From positions 1 through 42,011 of the forward strand of contig JAAMXY010001477.1 in NCBI GenBank assembly GCA_019677205.1: a stretch of DNA of 42,011 bases. Reading direction: 5' to 3'. Source of the stretch: Pinguiococcus pyrenoidosus. Taxonomy: Eukaryota > Sar > Pinguiophyceae > Pinguiochrysidales > Pinguiochrysidaceae. Positions within the stretch are counted from its first letter, which is position 1. Each line of letters opens with the position of its first letter. The notes beneath the pieces were generated by a model. The model made no database searches. It was not told where the DNA came from and saw only the letters and a program-made list of their open reading frames with translations. Shown in pieces: positions 30,301 to 39,892 of the stretch. The position numbers and the translations under genes are program-made.

Positions 30301-32029
30301 ATCAGAGGAGGGAGGCGCGCCGGATGCAGCTGCACTGTCCGAGGCAGGCGAGCATGACGAGCACGACGAGCATGCGCTTCGGGAGCTGCGCATCTTCCTC
30401 CGCGCCGTCCTGCACGAGCTTCGCAAAGAGCGCAAGTTTGCGCACTTCCAGAAGCCCATCGATCCGGAAGAAGTTCCAGACTACTATGAAATCGTCGAGA
30501 GGCCTCTGGACCTTGAGACGATGCGCATGAAGGTGGACACGGGCGAGTATCTGACGTTCGAGCACTTCATGGAGGACCTGGAGCGGATCAAAGTGAACAC
30601 GCAGAGCTTCCACCCCCTGAATGCCAAGGACATTCGTGGGCGCCAGCTTGTGCACGCCGCCCACAACATGATCGACCAAGCGTCCTCGATGGCGCATCGC
30701 TTCAAGCGAAGACTTGGGTATGATCTCTTCGCGCAGTGCGCGGCGATCGATCGGCGGATCCGCGCAAGACACGAGAGGGCAACGAAGGACCTTCGCCGCA
30801 GCCGACGCATTAGCGGTGCCAATCCTCCCGCGAACGACAAGCCCGTGTCTGAGTGTGAGAACCTTGTGTACGGATCCCTCGCAAGGGAGGCCGAGGCTCG
30901 AAGAACGCGGGAGAACGAGATTATGGCAAGCGAGGATCCGCGGCAAGGCTCACAGAGGCCGGACTTCTTTGACCAAGGGTTGATGGAGCTTGGGCCGAAC
31001 GAACGCGTCCTCCAGCCTCAAGGGCTGCTGGGCGAACACCGCCCGGTCGTCTGGGTACGAGAACGAAGTCCCTCCGGCCCTGCGTGGCAAATGCGCGTCC
31101 AAGAAGCCAACGAGGGAGGCGGAAACGGAGACCAAGACGAAGACGAGGAAGCGCCGCCACCGGCAGAGTCCAGCCTCCCTGCAGCAGGTGCAGGCAACGA
31201 AGTGGCGCTGGATGCCTTGCAAAGGGTGCCGCCCGCTGCGGAAAACAACGGAAGGAAGGCCGGTTCTCCCGGCGATGCCGTGAACGGCGTTGAGAAGCAG
31301 CCGGCGCCCGCCGCCTCTGAAGCGGATCCGAGGAAAGACCGGGGCGAGGATAAGGAGGGCGCGGCAATGGAGGAAGTGTCGGATGCCGCAGCGGCATCCG
31401 CGTCATGCATGCAATCCGAAGGCTGTGCCGGCGAAGAGCGTACAGAGGTTGCCCCAGAGGCGGCGGAAGCCGCAGATCATGACAGACCGGTCTCGTCGGA
31501 TGTCCAGCCAGATGGCGTTGCGTCCGCAGACCAACCGGATGGTGGCGCCAGCGGGTGCAAGTCTCGCAATGCTTCGAGGAGTGAAGCGAGCGAGGAAAAT
31601 CCCACGGCTGCGCAAGCGGGCAGCGAATCCTGCGCCGAGGGTGGCACTTCTCGTTGCGGTGCGGCACCGGCAGGGGATCCGTCACCTTCAGCAACGACTG
31701 CGGAGGAGGACGTCGAGGCTGGCTGCGCCTTGCGTGGCAATCCAGATTCCACCTCCGAGGCCCTTGGAGAGACCACGGGGTCCGCGTCGTCGGGGTCAGA
31801 AGAAAGCGCCATCGAGGAGCCAGCCGTGGAGCTGGAGAGCGGCGCCTTCGACCACCTCGTTGCTTCCTTGACAGACGCCACGACCGACTGGAGCTTCTCG
31901 GAGTTGATCGAGCTCCGGACGCTTCTGGTCCGTCTTCTGCAACGGCAGCGTCGCGAACGTAATCGCTCATTGGTCGCACAGCGGATCCTTCTTTTCGCGC
32001 ATCAGCTGCAGTGTGGAGGGCGTCCCTAG
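27305..32029 (+). CDS. ATAD2/Yta7-like AAA ATPase with bromodomain
   Basis: This is a single uninterrupted frame of 1,574 aa from ATG 27305. The first 280 residues are acidic/basic and disordered. AAA domain 1 has Walker A GPPGTGKT (about 389-396), Walker B IIFFDEIDG (about 459-467) and arginine fingers in RRPGRFDRE (about 517). AAA domain 2 (about 747-870) is degenerate, with GLPGSAHSA in place of Walker A and no GKT. The bromodomain lies at about 1023-1135. The tail is acidic Ala/Glu/Ser-rich and ends in an LRTLLVRLLQRQRRERNRS-type helix. ATAD2/Yta7 proteins are hexameric nuclear ATPases that remodel histone H3-H4 in chromatin. The acetyl-lysine-binding asparagine of the bromodomain (YNP motif) appears to be histidine here (FHP). 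The absence of introns is unusual among its neighbours. Confidence 0.92.
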   Translation: MCAAPVDEKPRGSESPPFSQAFRGRARGASRGSLAHQDSLCAKDSFQSLRYPKRQRKQIQRLEDEFGPDGNPPSDDGAPSRKRRRTAYASDGAADDEGGGQEAEDDDEEGEDMAEADAAPAAGRNGDHRDDRVRYSFRDRQKTQRVPYNPTEEDRRFRSQDERRGKRGATMNRELRSLKLHGESSSAGDSSASDEDNEVEEDEGGKSRYNLRQRNLVPTMPSSLASPADLPGPSGRTARLRRRNRRRVHGAEMRRTKQTGPCTIPYYEKSFRRKLAASYAKLRGDGDSSTDSDSSPSPNTRRSCRDLQSPDLRGASRGESGRKSLLSRGQVATAACTPVEINADINFDSIGGLAHQKQSLLEMMVLPRLYPEVFSRFRLSPPKGVLFTGPPGTGKTLMARALASMLNSGAAAGNRPTSQKSKITLFVRKGADCLSKWVGEAERQLRLLFAEAKRLAPSIIFFDEIDGLAPLRSSNQNQNHASIVSTLLALMDGLDDRGDVTIIGATNRPDVLDPALRRPGRFDRELQFSIPNDAARKQILAICTRSWKPPPGDHVLRELSRQTGGYSGADLTALCTEAALAAVRRVYPQMYASSEKLRVDFDAVEVKPIDFYCAMAYRVQPSVHRHSSVLGLPLPSFAAPLVTEALSELQQKIASIFPVAHALRYAEEADAQEFSGYEQLLTEFLASGHAGNAGEAGMEREAGQQQQPQQEQNLGDTLRDVQEARDDERCWDKMRQHFQKQPCFRPRMLLYGLPGSAHSALARAVLHRFESIGFPCLSVGLPAVMGKIGVAPAEAVAQAISEALRVSPSVLYLPDAVSWWEGADHLMRSVLVTGIRSLPDSCEVLLLATYTTEAVEDGRGFGGTGADPLKEHRSLPSELRRLFCNAVCKTAESGGPLSRMTSDRRTRMVSAFATAFAMADATSASVGGLHTNHEEHRGRFGTMERTHYVGKPSGDQRRCFFARSLDSLPLVPPSRSQIGVVMRRREEELPTDQPDETGGSEEGGAPDAAALSEAGEHDEHDEHALRELRIFLRAVLHELRKERKFAHFQKPIDPEEVPDYYEIVERPLDLETMRMKVDTGEYLTFEHFMEDLERIKVNTQSFHPLNAKDIRGRQLVHAAHNMIDQASSMAHRFKRRLGYDLFAQCAAIDRRIRARHERATKDLRRSRRISGANPPANDKPVSECENLVYGSLAREAEARRTRENEIMASEDPRQGSQRPDFFDQGLMELGPNERVLQPQGLLGEHRPVVWVRERSPSGPAWQMRVQEANEGGGNGDQDEDEEAPPPAESSLPAAGAGNEVALDALQRVPPAAENNGRKAGSPGDAVNGVEKQPAPAASEADPRKDRGEDKEGAAMEEVSDAAAASASCMQSEGCAGEERTEVAPEAAEAADHDRPVSSDVQPDGVASADQPDGGASGCKSRNASRSEASEENPTAAQAGSESCAEGGTSRCGAAPAGDPSPSATTAEEDVEAGCALRGNPDSTSEALGETTGSASSGSEESAIEEPAVELESGAFDHLVASLTDATTDWSFSELIELRTLLVRLLQRQRRERNRSLVAQRILLFAHQLQCGGRP

Positions 32030-32715
32030 CGTGCACGTTTGTGTTGCCAAGCATGATGATGAAGTCCTACCAGTTCCAATGCACAATGGAGAAGGAAGCG
32101 ATGTCAGACGGACGAATCTCAGTACTTCAATCCGGAGAGAAGTGCTGTGGGAACGCCAATGGAAGCCTTGCTTACGGTCTTACGCGCAATGTCTTATCTC
32201 TTTTTAGACCGTGACAGCACCTCCTTGACCAAAGAAATGCAAGAATGTCGAGTGCCAAGCCATCCGAAGCCTTGCCAGTTCTTAGTTGGCCCCCCTTCCA
32301 CAAGCAGGGCCTTCCCCATTTTGTCTATATCCGTGGTTGCGATATGCTTGGCAGCAAAAGAAGATTCACTGCGGGACTAGATTCCCCGCAAGATTCGCCC
32401 CTGCCGCTAAGTACCTAAGGTACTTCAGCGCCAGCAAATTGGAATTCTATCGCTATATTCGCATATCATGGGACAATCACACATTCGATGCGGAATTACC
32501 ACGTTTCATTGGTGGCACTCTGCTCCGAAGCACTATTGATCGCATATCCTAAAGCAATTGTAACACAACATTCCTTGGAACACGGAACAAAAACCCTCAA
32601 AGCTCCAAATCCAGCGCCACAGAACTTTCCGCGTCTTTTGCGCGCCAACTTTGCGCCGCAGCTGGATCCAAAGAGCTGCCAAGTCGTCTGCTCTACGAGT
32701 GCTTCCTCTCCTGCC
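32030..32715. other. Intergenic region ahead of cysteine-rich gene copy 1
   Basis: This 686-bp stretch is lower in GC than the flanking genes. It has short open frames only, and I see no repeat or RNA gene. It should contain the 3' UTR of the ATAD2-like gene and the promoter of the cysteine-rich gene. Confidence 0.4.
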
Positions 32716-34636
32716 ATGCTCGCTGCACTTCGAGTCGCCGCAGCTCTGCTGGTACTGCATGCCTCGGAAGGTTCTGGCTGGGGAACCGAGGCTAACTCTC
32801 TCTGAAGGCGCTGGCCGCGGCCCATGCGGAGCAGGAAACCGAGCCGCAGAACTCTCTGATATGCGACGATTACCACACGGCGCCGCGGGTGATTCCTTTG
32901 CAGGCAGCTGTTGCACCGAGGCGCCCTCCTTAAAAACGCCCCTGCAGGATCTTCTGGACTGCCGCAAGAGCCTGGCCTTCGGCCTGGAGTGCCGTGACCG
33001 CGGCGCCTGCGGCGACAGCGACTGCGGAGATGCCAACGTGGCCCGAAGAGCCGGCATGACCTGCAGCAGCTTCCCATGGTGAGCGATCACCGAAAACCGA
33101 CCGTGTCTTCGGACCTTTCCTTCCTGGGTGTCGGCTCTCGGCTCTGACGGGACTTCATAGGTACAATGGCGGCCACCCGATCTCGCCGCTGAAGTGGGAC
33201 GACGAGCTCGAGAAGTACCGCTGCTTGACGATCGGCGGGAATGCGGAGACGGGTACCTACTGCGACACGTGGGAGACCATTGAGGAGTCGGCGGACGAGT
33301 ACGAGATCGGCGAATGCAGCTGCCGCGAAGCGAGGAACACCACCCTGGACGTGGCGTACTGCCATGAGTGGGAATGCGAGCAGAAGGAGGTCAAGAAGTG
33401 TGAGCCCGGCGAAGTTGGCCAACCGAGCAATCGCTTCCCCGAGCGATGCTGCTACTCCTGCAACGACTACCCCGCGTCCTCCTGTGTCTGCTCGTACTTC
33501 CCGGTAAGGGCGAAGAGATAGGAATGCTGCGTGCTCCTCCAGCAGCACCCATCTCATCGCTTCAGGGCTCGGCCGATACCGCGCTTGCAGGAACAGGAGT
33601 TCGAGTACAGCGAGGCTTCCTGCACACAGGTGGACTCCCGAGGTGACCTTCCACGTCGAACGGAGGCTACCCTTCGGTGGCAACTCCTCACCAGACCCAA
33701 ATGCCATCCGCTGCACCAGGCTTCTGCCCCACGTGGCACCAGGAGGAGTACGACGAGCACGACTACCACTTCCGTGAGTACGAAGACTACACGTGCACGG
33801 CGATCGCGGCCAACGGGCGATACTGCGAGAAGTGGAGCGGAGACATTGACTCTGAGGAGGAGTTCGAGTTCACGGACTGTACCTGTGACACGGAAAGCGT
33901 TGACGGCGCCTTTTGCATGGCTTGGACCTGCTACGAGGAGGGCATGGACTACTTCTTCCCCAACCTGCTCTGGTCTCTACTCGTGGTCATCTTGGGCACA
34001 CCTATTGCGGTTGTCCCCTTCGTGCTCGCTCACGAGGGAGACGTGGATGCTGCCGCCGGCATCGGATGCTTGGCCTTGATATGGACAGGGGGATTCTGCG
34101 TCCTGGTCGTCTGGCTCGGAGGCTTCGGCGCCATCTTGATCTTCCTGTGCGTCTTGGCTGGCGTATTGATGATCTTCGGCCTCTGCAGTGGCTGCCTGCG
34201 ATGCCCAAGCTGCACACTTCAACGGCGGAAGAGAAGCGAAGCAGACCTGGAGAGCTCCATTGCCATCGCCGAGGAGGTCTCGCCAAAGGCCGAACACAAG
34301 AGTGGCGGCAGGGACATCGTCATCACCGTGCAGGTGAGATGCTTCGAACCAAGCATCGTATCTCGAAGATGATCCTCAAACCCTGCAACGCTGTACACAA
34401 AGTCTCTGTCTGGCAGATCCTCAACTCTTCGCATCAACGACATGAGCCTCGGCGTGGACCTGAAGCGCAGGATCGCCGCTCTCGACCTCTTCGGCGCGGC
34501 GGCTCCAGCCGTGAAGGATCTGCGACTGTTCGTTACCGTGAACGGCAAGCGTGAGGAGGTGAACTCGGAGATGACGCTTCAGGAGCAATCCATCCGACCC
34601 GGAGTGAAAGTACAGGCAGTAAAGAAGCTGTCCTAG
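32716..34636 (+). CDS. Cysteine-rich membrane protein with ubiquitin-like tail, copy 1
   Basis: I recognise no known family. Seven exons are inferred: 32716-32751, 32808-32888, 32948-33078, 33161-33503, 33591-33642, 33720-34333 and 34403-34636. They give 496 aa. A signal peptide (LRVAAALLALAAAHA) is followed by an ectodomain with 26 cysteines. The ectodomain contains two related modules of the pattern C-x(n)-YC-x2-W ... C-x-C ... C-x2-W-x-C. Three membrane spans follow at about 297-319, 328-347 and 350-370, placing the C-terminus in the cytosol if the signal is cleaved. The tail (about 413-494) resembles ubiquitin: ITVQSLSGRSSTLRI, then LKRRI and RLFVTVNGK. It has no terminal Gly-Gly. The 3' end is duplicated just past the stop. 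A tandem paralogue follows at 35342. Confidence 0.85.
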
Positions 34637-34706
34637 AGGGCGCTTCAGGAGCAATCCATCCGATCCGGAGTGAAAGTACAGGCAGTAAAGAAGCTGTCCT
34701 AGAGGG
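34575..34706 (+). repeat. 66-bp tandem duplication across the stop codon of copy 1
   Basis: Positions 34575-34640, covering the last 20 codons, the stop and 4 bases, are repeated at 34641-34706 with one base change (GACCC to GATCC). The second copy lies outside the reading frame, downstream of the first stop. The near-identity implies a recent event. Confidence 0.95.
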
Positions 34707-35341
34707 GGAGAGAGAGAGTGCAAAGCGTGCCCGATTTTTACCACAGCTTTTAACCACATTCCCTGTTTGCTGTTGCGCGTGTTGCGATGGATGTATCTGT
34801 TGTATGGCTCGCTTTGGGCCAATTCTCAACCATTTCCCAATGCAATGAAGCCTGGCCTTTTTGTGACCTGCAGTATCCCTGATCCCCACGTTCACATTTG
34901 ACCTTGGAATGTAGAGGAACACCTTGGAAGCGGACGTCGTCCAACCTGAGGCGCTGACGGAAGTCGAGATGAGCGAAACATCCATTTCTCTGCTGTGCAT
35001 TTGGCGTATAACGAAATAGCATCTATTTAAGCCAATGATGCTTCCAGCTTGGCTGAAGTCGCAGGTCTACATCCAATCATACCTAGTTTAAAAAGTACAA
35101 TCGACTATCACGACGTAACACGGCCCAAGTTGAAAATGTGGACTCCCGTTTGGCCCAATCGAGTCGCGACCACCCCCCCACAATTTTGACGGAGCGCACC
35201 TCGCGTCTTATTTTTCCGTACCACAGCGAACATTTCCGCGCCGCTTTCTTCTCCCCTCCCGTTTCGCGGGCTCCGCGCCGCGCCAAGACCCGACCTTCTC
35301 GTCCCCTCTCTCAGCTCGCCACTGCCATTTGCAGGGGCCTC
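34707..35341. other. Intergenic region between the cysteine-rich pair
   Basis: This stretch contains the copy 1 3' UTR and the copy 2 promoter. A short GA tract lies at about 34705-34719 and a lower-GC segment at 34730-35120. The last 100 bp before ATG 35342 are pyrimidine-rich. No gene was found. Confidence 0.4.
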
Positions 35342-37427
35342 ATGGTGGCCGTCCGAGCCGTGCCAGTGGCGCTACGAGCCGTGCCGGTGGCTCTTGCCTT
35401 GCAGGTCTGCAGCAACCGTTCACCTCCAGCTGGAAGCTCTCATCCCTTCTCACGGAATGCTTCCTTCGTCATTGCCATTGGCATTGCCATCCTCAGACCT
35501 TCGTGAAGTTGGGCCTTGCCTCGCAGGAGACTCGGCCCCAGAATTCGCTGATCTGTGATGACTACCATTCGAAGCCCAAGGTGACGCAGCGGTACCGCCA
35601 GGGGGCTCCAGGACGGAGGCCTGATCAGGCTCGCCACCCCGTAGGACCTGCTGGAATGCCGCAAGAGCCTCGCTGGTGGCCTGGAGTGCCGCGACGAAGC
35701 TGCTTGCACCGACCGAGACTGCGGTGACGATAACGTAGCCAGGAGGGCTGGCATGACCTGCGCCGGCTTCCCTTGGTGGGTCACGGATCACGGCACGCAG
35801 GATGAAAACAGAAGGGGAGGCCTCCGTCGCTGACTTTCCACGTTTCATCCCAGGTACAATGGTGGCTACCCAATTTCTCCGCTCTACTGGGACTCCGAAC
35901 ACGAGACGTATGACTGCCTGGTCGTCGGCGGGAACGCGACGACTGGCACGTATTGCCAAGAGTGGCAAACCTATGAGAACTCGGATGACGAGTATGAGCT
36001 TGGCACGTGCACCTGCCGGCAGGAAGCGAGCCTCACGCCCGGCAATGCCTACTGCCACGCGTGGGATTGCGTGCAAGAGGAGGTGAAGAAGTGCTTAAGC
36101 GGCGAGGTGCCGAGGCCGTCCGCAAGGGACACGCAGGAGTGCTGCTACAGCTGCAACGACTTCAGTGCTCGGGAATGCGTCTGCAGCTACGCCCCGGTGA
36201 GCAATCATCCATGAGCCGCAGCGACGCGATGCATATCCTGAGTCGATCATCGCCTGCGTCCGACGCCCCAGGATCGCGAGTACGAGTACAGCGAGGCGAC
36301 GTGTGTCACCGTCGATCCCGCAGGTCCTTGAGCATGTCGTTTACCCGCAGCAGGTCGCACCGCTGTCTAAGCCAGTCGATGCTTTAGGCTTCTGCCCGAC
36401 GTGGCATCAAGAGGAGTTTGACCATCGCGACATTCACTTCCGGGAGTACGAAGATTACGAGTGCACGAAGGTGGCGGACAACGGCCGATACTGCGCGGGA
36501 TGGAAGGGAAAGATCAACTCCGAGGAAGAGTTTGAGTTTACCGAGTGCAGCTGCAAGGCGGAAAGTGAAGACGGTGCCTTCTGCTTCGAGTGGACGTGCT
36601 TCGAGGAAGGGATGGACTACTTCTTCCCGAACCTCCTCTGGGTCTTGCTCGGTACGGTGTTGAAAAAGACTGAACGGTCGTGCGTGAAGACAACACGCAG
36701 CAGCCCCAGAGCCCCGTACCCACGATTCTTTTCCCTGCAGTCATCATCCTCGGCATCCCCGTGGTGATCGCAGCCTGCATCGTGATGCTAGACATGCCAG
36801 ACGTGTGCTCGGCACTGCTCGCGGTCTTCGCCTTCGTCTGGAACAGCGGCCTTGCCCTTGTGGCGCTCTACCTCGGTGGCTTTGGGACGGTCCCAATTTA
36901 TCTGAGTGTGCTCGCCTTCGCACTTGTCGTGATCGCATACCTATCCGGCAAGCTGAAGTGCCCAGAGATCCGCTGCTGCCCAAAGTCCACAGAGGGTAAG
37001 GGAGAAGTGCGAGTGGTCACAATGAACTCCCTACGTGACATGCTAGCAGATGAGGTCGAGAGTCCGCCGGTTGGTGCGGCGATCGATGTGGCTGGCAAGG
37101 ACATCGTCCTGACCATACAGGTACGGAGCATGGGTCCGCCTCGCCGGCATCGCTCGGAGACTGATCCCAACCTTCCTGCAGACACTCTCGGGCAAGGCGA
37201 CCACCCTCCGCATTGACGATAAGAGTCTCGGTGTCGATCTGAAGCGACGGATAGTGCCGCTGGAGATCCTCGGTCCAGATCGACTCGCTGTGAAGGACGT
37301 GCGCTTGTTTGTCACGGTGAATGGAACGAGGACGGAAGTGGATTCCGAGATGACCCTACGGGAGCAGCTCATTGGGTCTGGCTCTCGCGTCCAGGTGGTG
37401 CGGAAGATGACCTTCGAGAGCGCGTAG
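35342..37427 (+). CDS. Cysteine-rich membrane protein with ubiquitin-like tail, copy 2
   Basis: Eight exons are inferred: 35342-35404, 35497-35580 (or from 35527), 35645-35775, 35854-36196, 36272-36323, 36388-36651, 36741-37120 and 37182-37427. They give about 520 aa. It matches copy 1 along its whole length. Exons 3, 4 and 5 are identical in size (131, 343, 52 nt), and all 26 ectodomain cysteines are aligned. One intron (36652-36740) splits the exon that is continuous in copy 1, just at the first membrane span. The signal peptide is MVAVRAVPVALRAVPVALAL. Three membrane spans precede the cytosolic tail, whose ubiquitin-like part reads IVLTIQTLSGKATTLRIDD, then LKRRI and RLFVTVNGT. There is no Gly-Gly end. 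The role is unknown; the layout suggests a surface or lumenal sensor coupled to a cytosolic ubiquitin-like docking fold. Confidence 0.85.
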
Positions 37428-38265
37428 AAACGGAGCTCCTGGCCCGTAGAAGTCGCCAGAAACACGGTGTGAGAGAATGAGAAGAGAAAGAGAAGACAGG
37501 GAGACGTCCAGCCATAGGAGCAAGCTCTTTAGTTCCGTATTAGTACAGCGACAGTGCCGTGTTTGTGAGGCGACACTACAGCGCCATCTCCGGCGAAGCT
37601 TCCTCCCCCCTCTTCCCACAAGACCATTTGTAGCACTCACTCCCGAAACGCTAGCGGAGACCATCTTCTCCAGATCGCTGGCACTACTTTACTACCAGTG
37701 GCTTTGCAGCAAGGCCGTTGCATTGAAACTGAGGCTCCTGGCTCTTCTTCTCACGTCTTGTGAGCTTGTCGGTACCAGGTATGGTCAAATGTCCCGAGCC
37801 TGGAGCGCCAGATATCCAATCTAGAATAGAACTGCTGAGCGGCTGCAGACTAGGGTCGAAGCAAACCAAGCTTCGAAGTTGCTGCAACCAGCTCCTCAGC
37901 CTGTAAGGCAGCGCCTTTGTGGATTGCTGAAACGTGCCGGGCCTTCCCGAGCGAATGGCGTTCGTGTCGCTCCACGCGCCCTCTAAAGCATAGCGGGTCA
38001 CTCCGGAGCAGGGAGCAGGATCTTCCACGAAACCCGCCGCTGAACTCGAAATCACAACAACTGCCGCGACAAAGCATCCGGCGTCCTTCTTCGATCCCGT
38101 GCCTGCGGGCTTCTGACTAGCCGCGCTACAGCAGCGGTTGGCGCACTCGGAGAAGCGCCAGGCCTTCCTGGCTGTGTCGGAGTCTGCTAGAAATCAAGTT
38201 TTCTTCGTCGCTGCGGCGCGAAACGAACGAGCGGGGAAGTGGCACTTCTCGACGACGGTCGAGGG
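37428..38265. other. Intergenic region, no gene seen
   Basis: This 838-bp stretch follows the cysteine-rich pair. Open frames of up to about 120 codons occur on both strands, none with recognisable features. It presumably carries the 3' UTR of copy 2 and the promoter of the next gene. Confidence 0.4.
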
Positions 38266-39498
38266 ATGCGCTCTTCGACTCGCTTCGGGGCGCTCTTGGC
38301 TCTCGCAATTCTCTGTATTTCGGTCCGTCCTCTGCTGGTGGTCGCCGGGGACGGAGAGCCCTACGACGCCGAGCTTGCGGCGTCGGTTCTAGCAAATGCG
38401 GAGCGGCTCCGTGGACAGGGGGGGGATTTCTTTCCTTTGCTCGCCAGCGATGTCGGCGAAGCAAGCATCGTGGGACCACTTTTTGACCCCGAGGGGAACG
38501 TGATCCACGTATCGACGCAAGCAGATGGCGGAGCTTCGCCGAGGCAGAAGTCTCTGCGTCTGCTGTACAGGAATCAGTGCGATGGAACCTTGGCGAAGCT
38601 GCCCGAAACGGATGTGCGGTACACGACCTGCCTTCTTCGCGAGCAGCTCTTCGTGGCCTACCTGCAGACGCCCTCCTCTTCGCTCGTTGGCGTCGAGGTG
38701 CAAGGATCCTTGAACAGTTCCTACTACGATGGCGAAGTCGTGCGAAGCAGTTCTCGGACGCTGGAAGGGAGTGAGTGGCATGGCCACGCGCAGTCGACCT
38801 TCGTCAACGCCAGCGCCTTGCCAAGCATCCACCAGCTGGTCGTCGTGCCTGGTGCGTCCTGGACGTCCGAAGCTTCCGCAGCTGATCCGCTCCTCTCCGC
38901 TTACTCGGTCAACGCTTCCGACGACGGAGCCGCCGTTCATCACTTGATCTATCTGTTCTGGGCGGGGGATGCATTTGCGATGCTTTCGCTGGAGCAAATG
39001 ATCGAAGTTTTGACACTGGACATTCCATCCGACCTGCCCGCCGAAGACGAGAGCGGCTCGACCGACTCGCCGCCCGAGGAGGAGGAGCGCGATCGGAGCC
39101 AGACCTTCTTCCTGATCTTCTTTGCCATTCCCTTTCTTGCCTGCGGCTTCACAGCTGGACTGCTGATGAAGTCCTCCAAGACGGCCGCCCTGCGGTCTTC
39201 GCCGCCCATTGCCAGGGCGAGGCCGTCGCCGGAGCGGAGGAGACGAAATCGTAGTGACGCCCAGGACGAAGAAGCTGGCGCGTCGACGGCGCCGCTGAGA
39301 ACCGAGATCCTGCCGGAGATACCTTCCGACTGGTCGGCCGAGCAGATTGTCGAGCAAGAGGCCAACGCACCAATTGCCACCGAGAGGCGGACGAAGTACC
39401 CCGCCCAGCTTCTCTTCGCCTTGAGCTTCCGAGGCGCCGTCGAGTCAGGCGTCTTCATGTCTGCTGCCACCATTCCAAGCGCAAAGGCCGAATTGTAG
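38266..39498 (+). CDS. Single-pass type I membrane protein of unknown function
   Basis: This is a single-exon frame of 410 aa from ATG 38266. A signal peptide (FGALLALAILCISVRPLLVV) precedes a lumenal region of about 250 residues. That region has few cysteines and possible N-glycosylation sites (NSS, NAS, NAS). An acidic stretch (PPEEEERDRS) leads into one membrane span at about 280-302 (FFLIFFAIPFLACGFTAG). The cytosolic tail is Arg/Ser- and Glu-rich. I do not recognise the family. The order signal peptide, beta-rich lumenal domain and single C-terminal span resembles EMC10 of the ER membrane complex, with a weak local likeness around YTTCLLREQLFVAYL. That is a low-confidence idea. It converges with the codanin-like gene. 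Confidence 0.75.
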   Translation: MRSSTRFGALLALAILCISVRPLLVVAGDGEPYDAELAASVLANAERLRGQGGDFFPLLASDVGEASIVGPLFDPEGNVIHVSTQADGGASPRQKSLRLLYRNQCDGTLAKLPETDVRYTTCLLREQLFVAYLQTPSSSLVGVEVQGSLNSSYYDGEVVRSSSRTLEGSEWHGHAQSTFVNASALPSIHQLVVVPGASWTSEASAADPLLSAYSVNASDDGAAVHHLIYLFWAGDAFAMLSLEQMIEVLTLDIPSDLPAEDESGSTDSPPEEEERDRSQTFFLIFFAIPFLACGFTAGLLMKSSKTAALRSSPPIARARPSPERRRRNRSDAQDEEAGASTAPLRTEILPEIPSDWSAEQIVEQEANAPIATERRTKYPAQLLFALSFRGAVESGVFMSAATIPSAKAEL

Positions 39499-39892
39499 CC
39501 CCTCTACTCTGCTCCTCTCCGGTCTTTCCTTGGCAGTGTCCGATGAGCACCTTCAGACGCGTGCTTGCCAGGGAGGCTCGTTGGCGCGAATGCAGTCTTG
39601 TGTTTTCGTCGTGCCAGTATGCGCTTCGCAACGCAAGGAAGCGAGGCGCCAGGCTCGCTTGAAAATGGTCGTAGAGGTATTGATCTTCCTACTGAGGAAG
39701 CAGTTGCGAGGCATCAACACATCGCTGGCGGAGTAGCCTGACAGATGGCGGTAGTCACGGCGCAGCATGCGACCGCAAGCCGCATGCGGCGAGCCCCGTA
39801 GCGCAGACCGTAGGGTTCGAAAGGAATTAGCGGGGGGCTAGGGGCGGGGGGGGGGGCTGGTAGACCAAAATGAATCCACGCGTCTCTTACGC
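39499..39892. other. Convergent 3' region with a G-rich tract
   Basis: This stretch separates two converging genes. A run of G blocks lies at 39832-39856 (6, 4 and 11 G with short spacers). The surrounding sequence contains TTCGAAA, but it does not fold into a tRNA. No gene was seen. Confidence 0.5.
39832..39856 (+). repeat. G-rich tract with quadruplex potential
   Basis: Three G blocks of 6, 4 and 11 bases are separated by CTA and C. The long last block could supply two runs, so an intramolecular quadruplex is possible. On the minus strand it is a C tract downstream of the codanin-like stop codon. Confidence 0.6.

Noticed and set aside
30921-32054. Open frame of 377 codons antisense to the end of the ATAD2-like gene
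   Set aside because: It is a shadow of a low-complexity acidic tail, read as Arg/Pro/His-rich sequence.
38389-39357. Open frame of 322 codons antisense to the single-pass membrane protein
   Set aside because: The plus-strand frame has a signal peptide and membrane span. This frame has neither and no proper start context.
39741-39830. tRNA-like sequence with TTCGAAA and GTAGCGCAG
   Set aside because: The supposed T stem does not pair and no acceptor stem or anticodon arm can be drawn.
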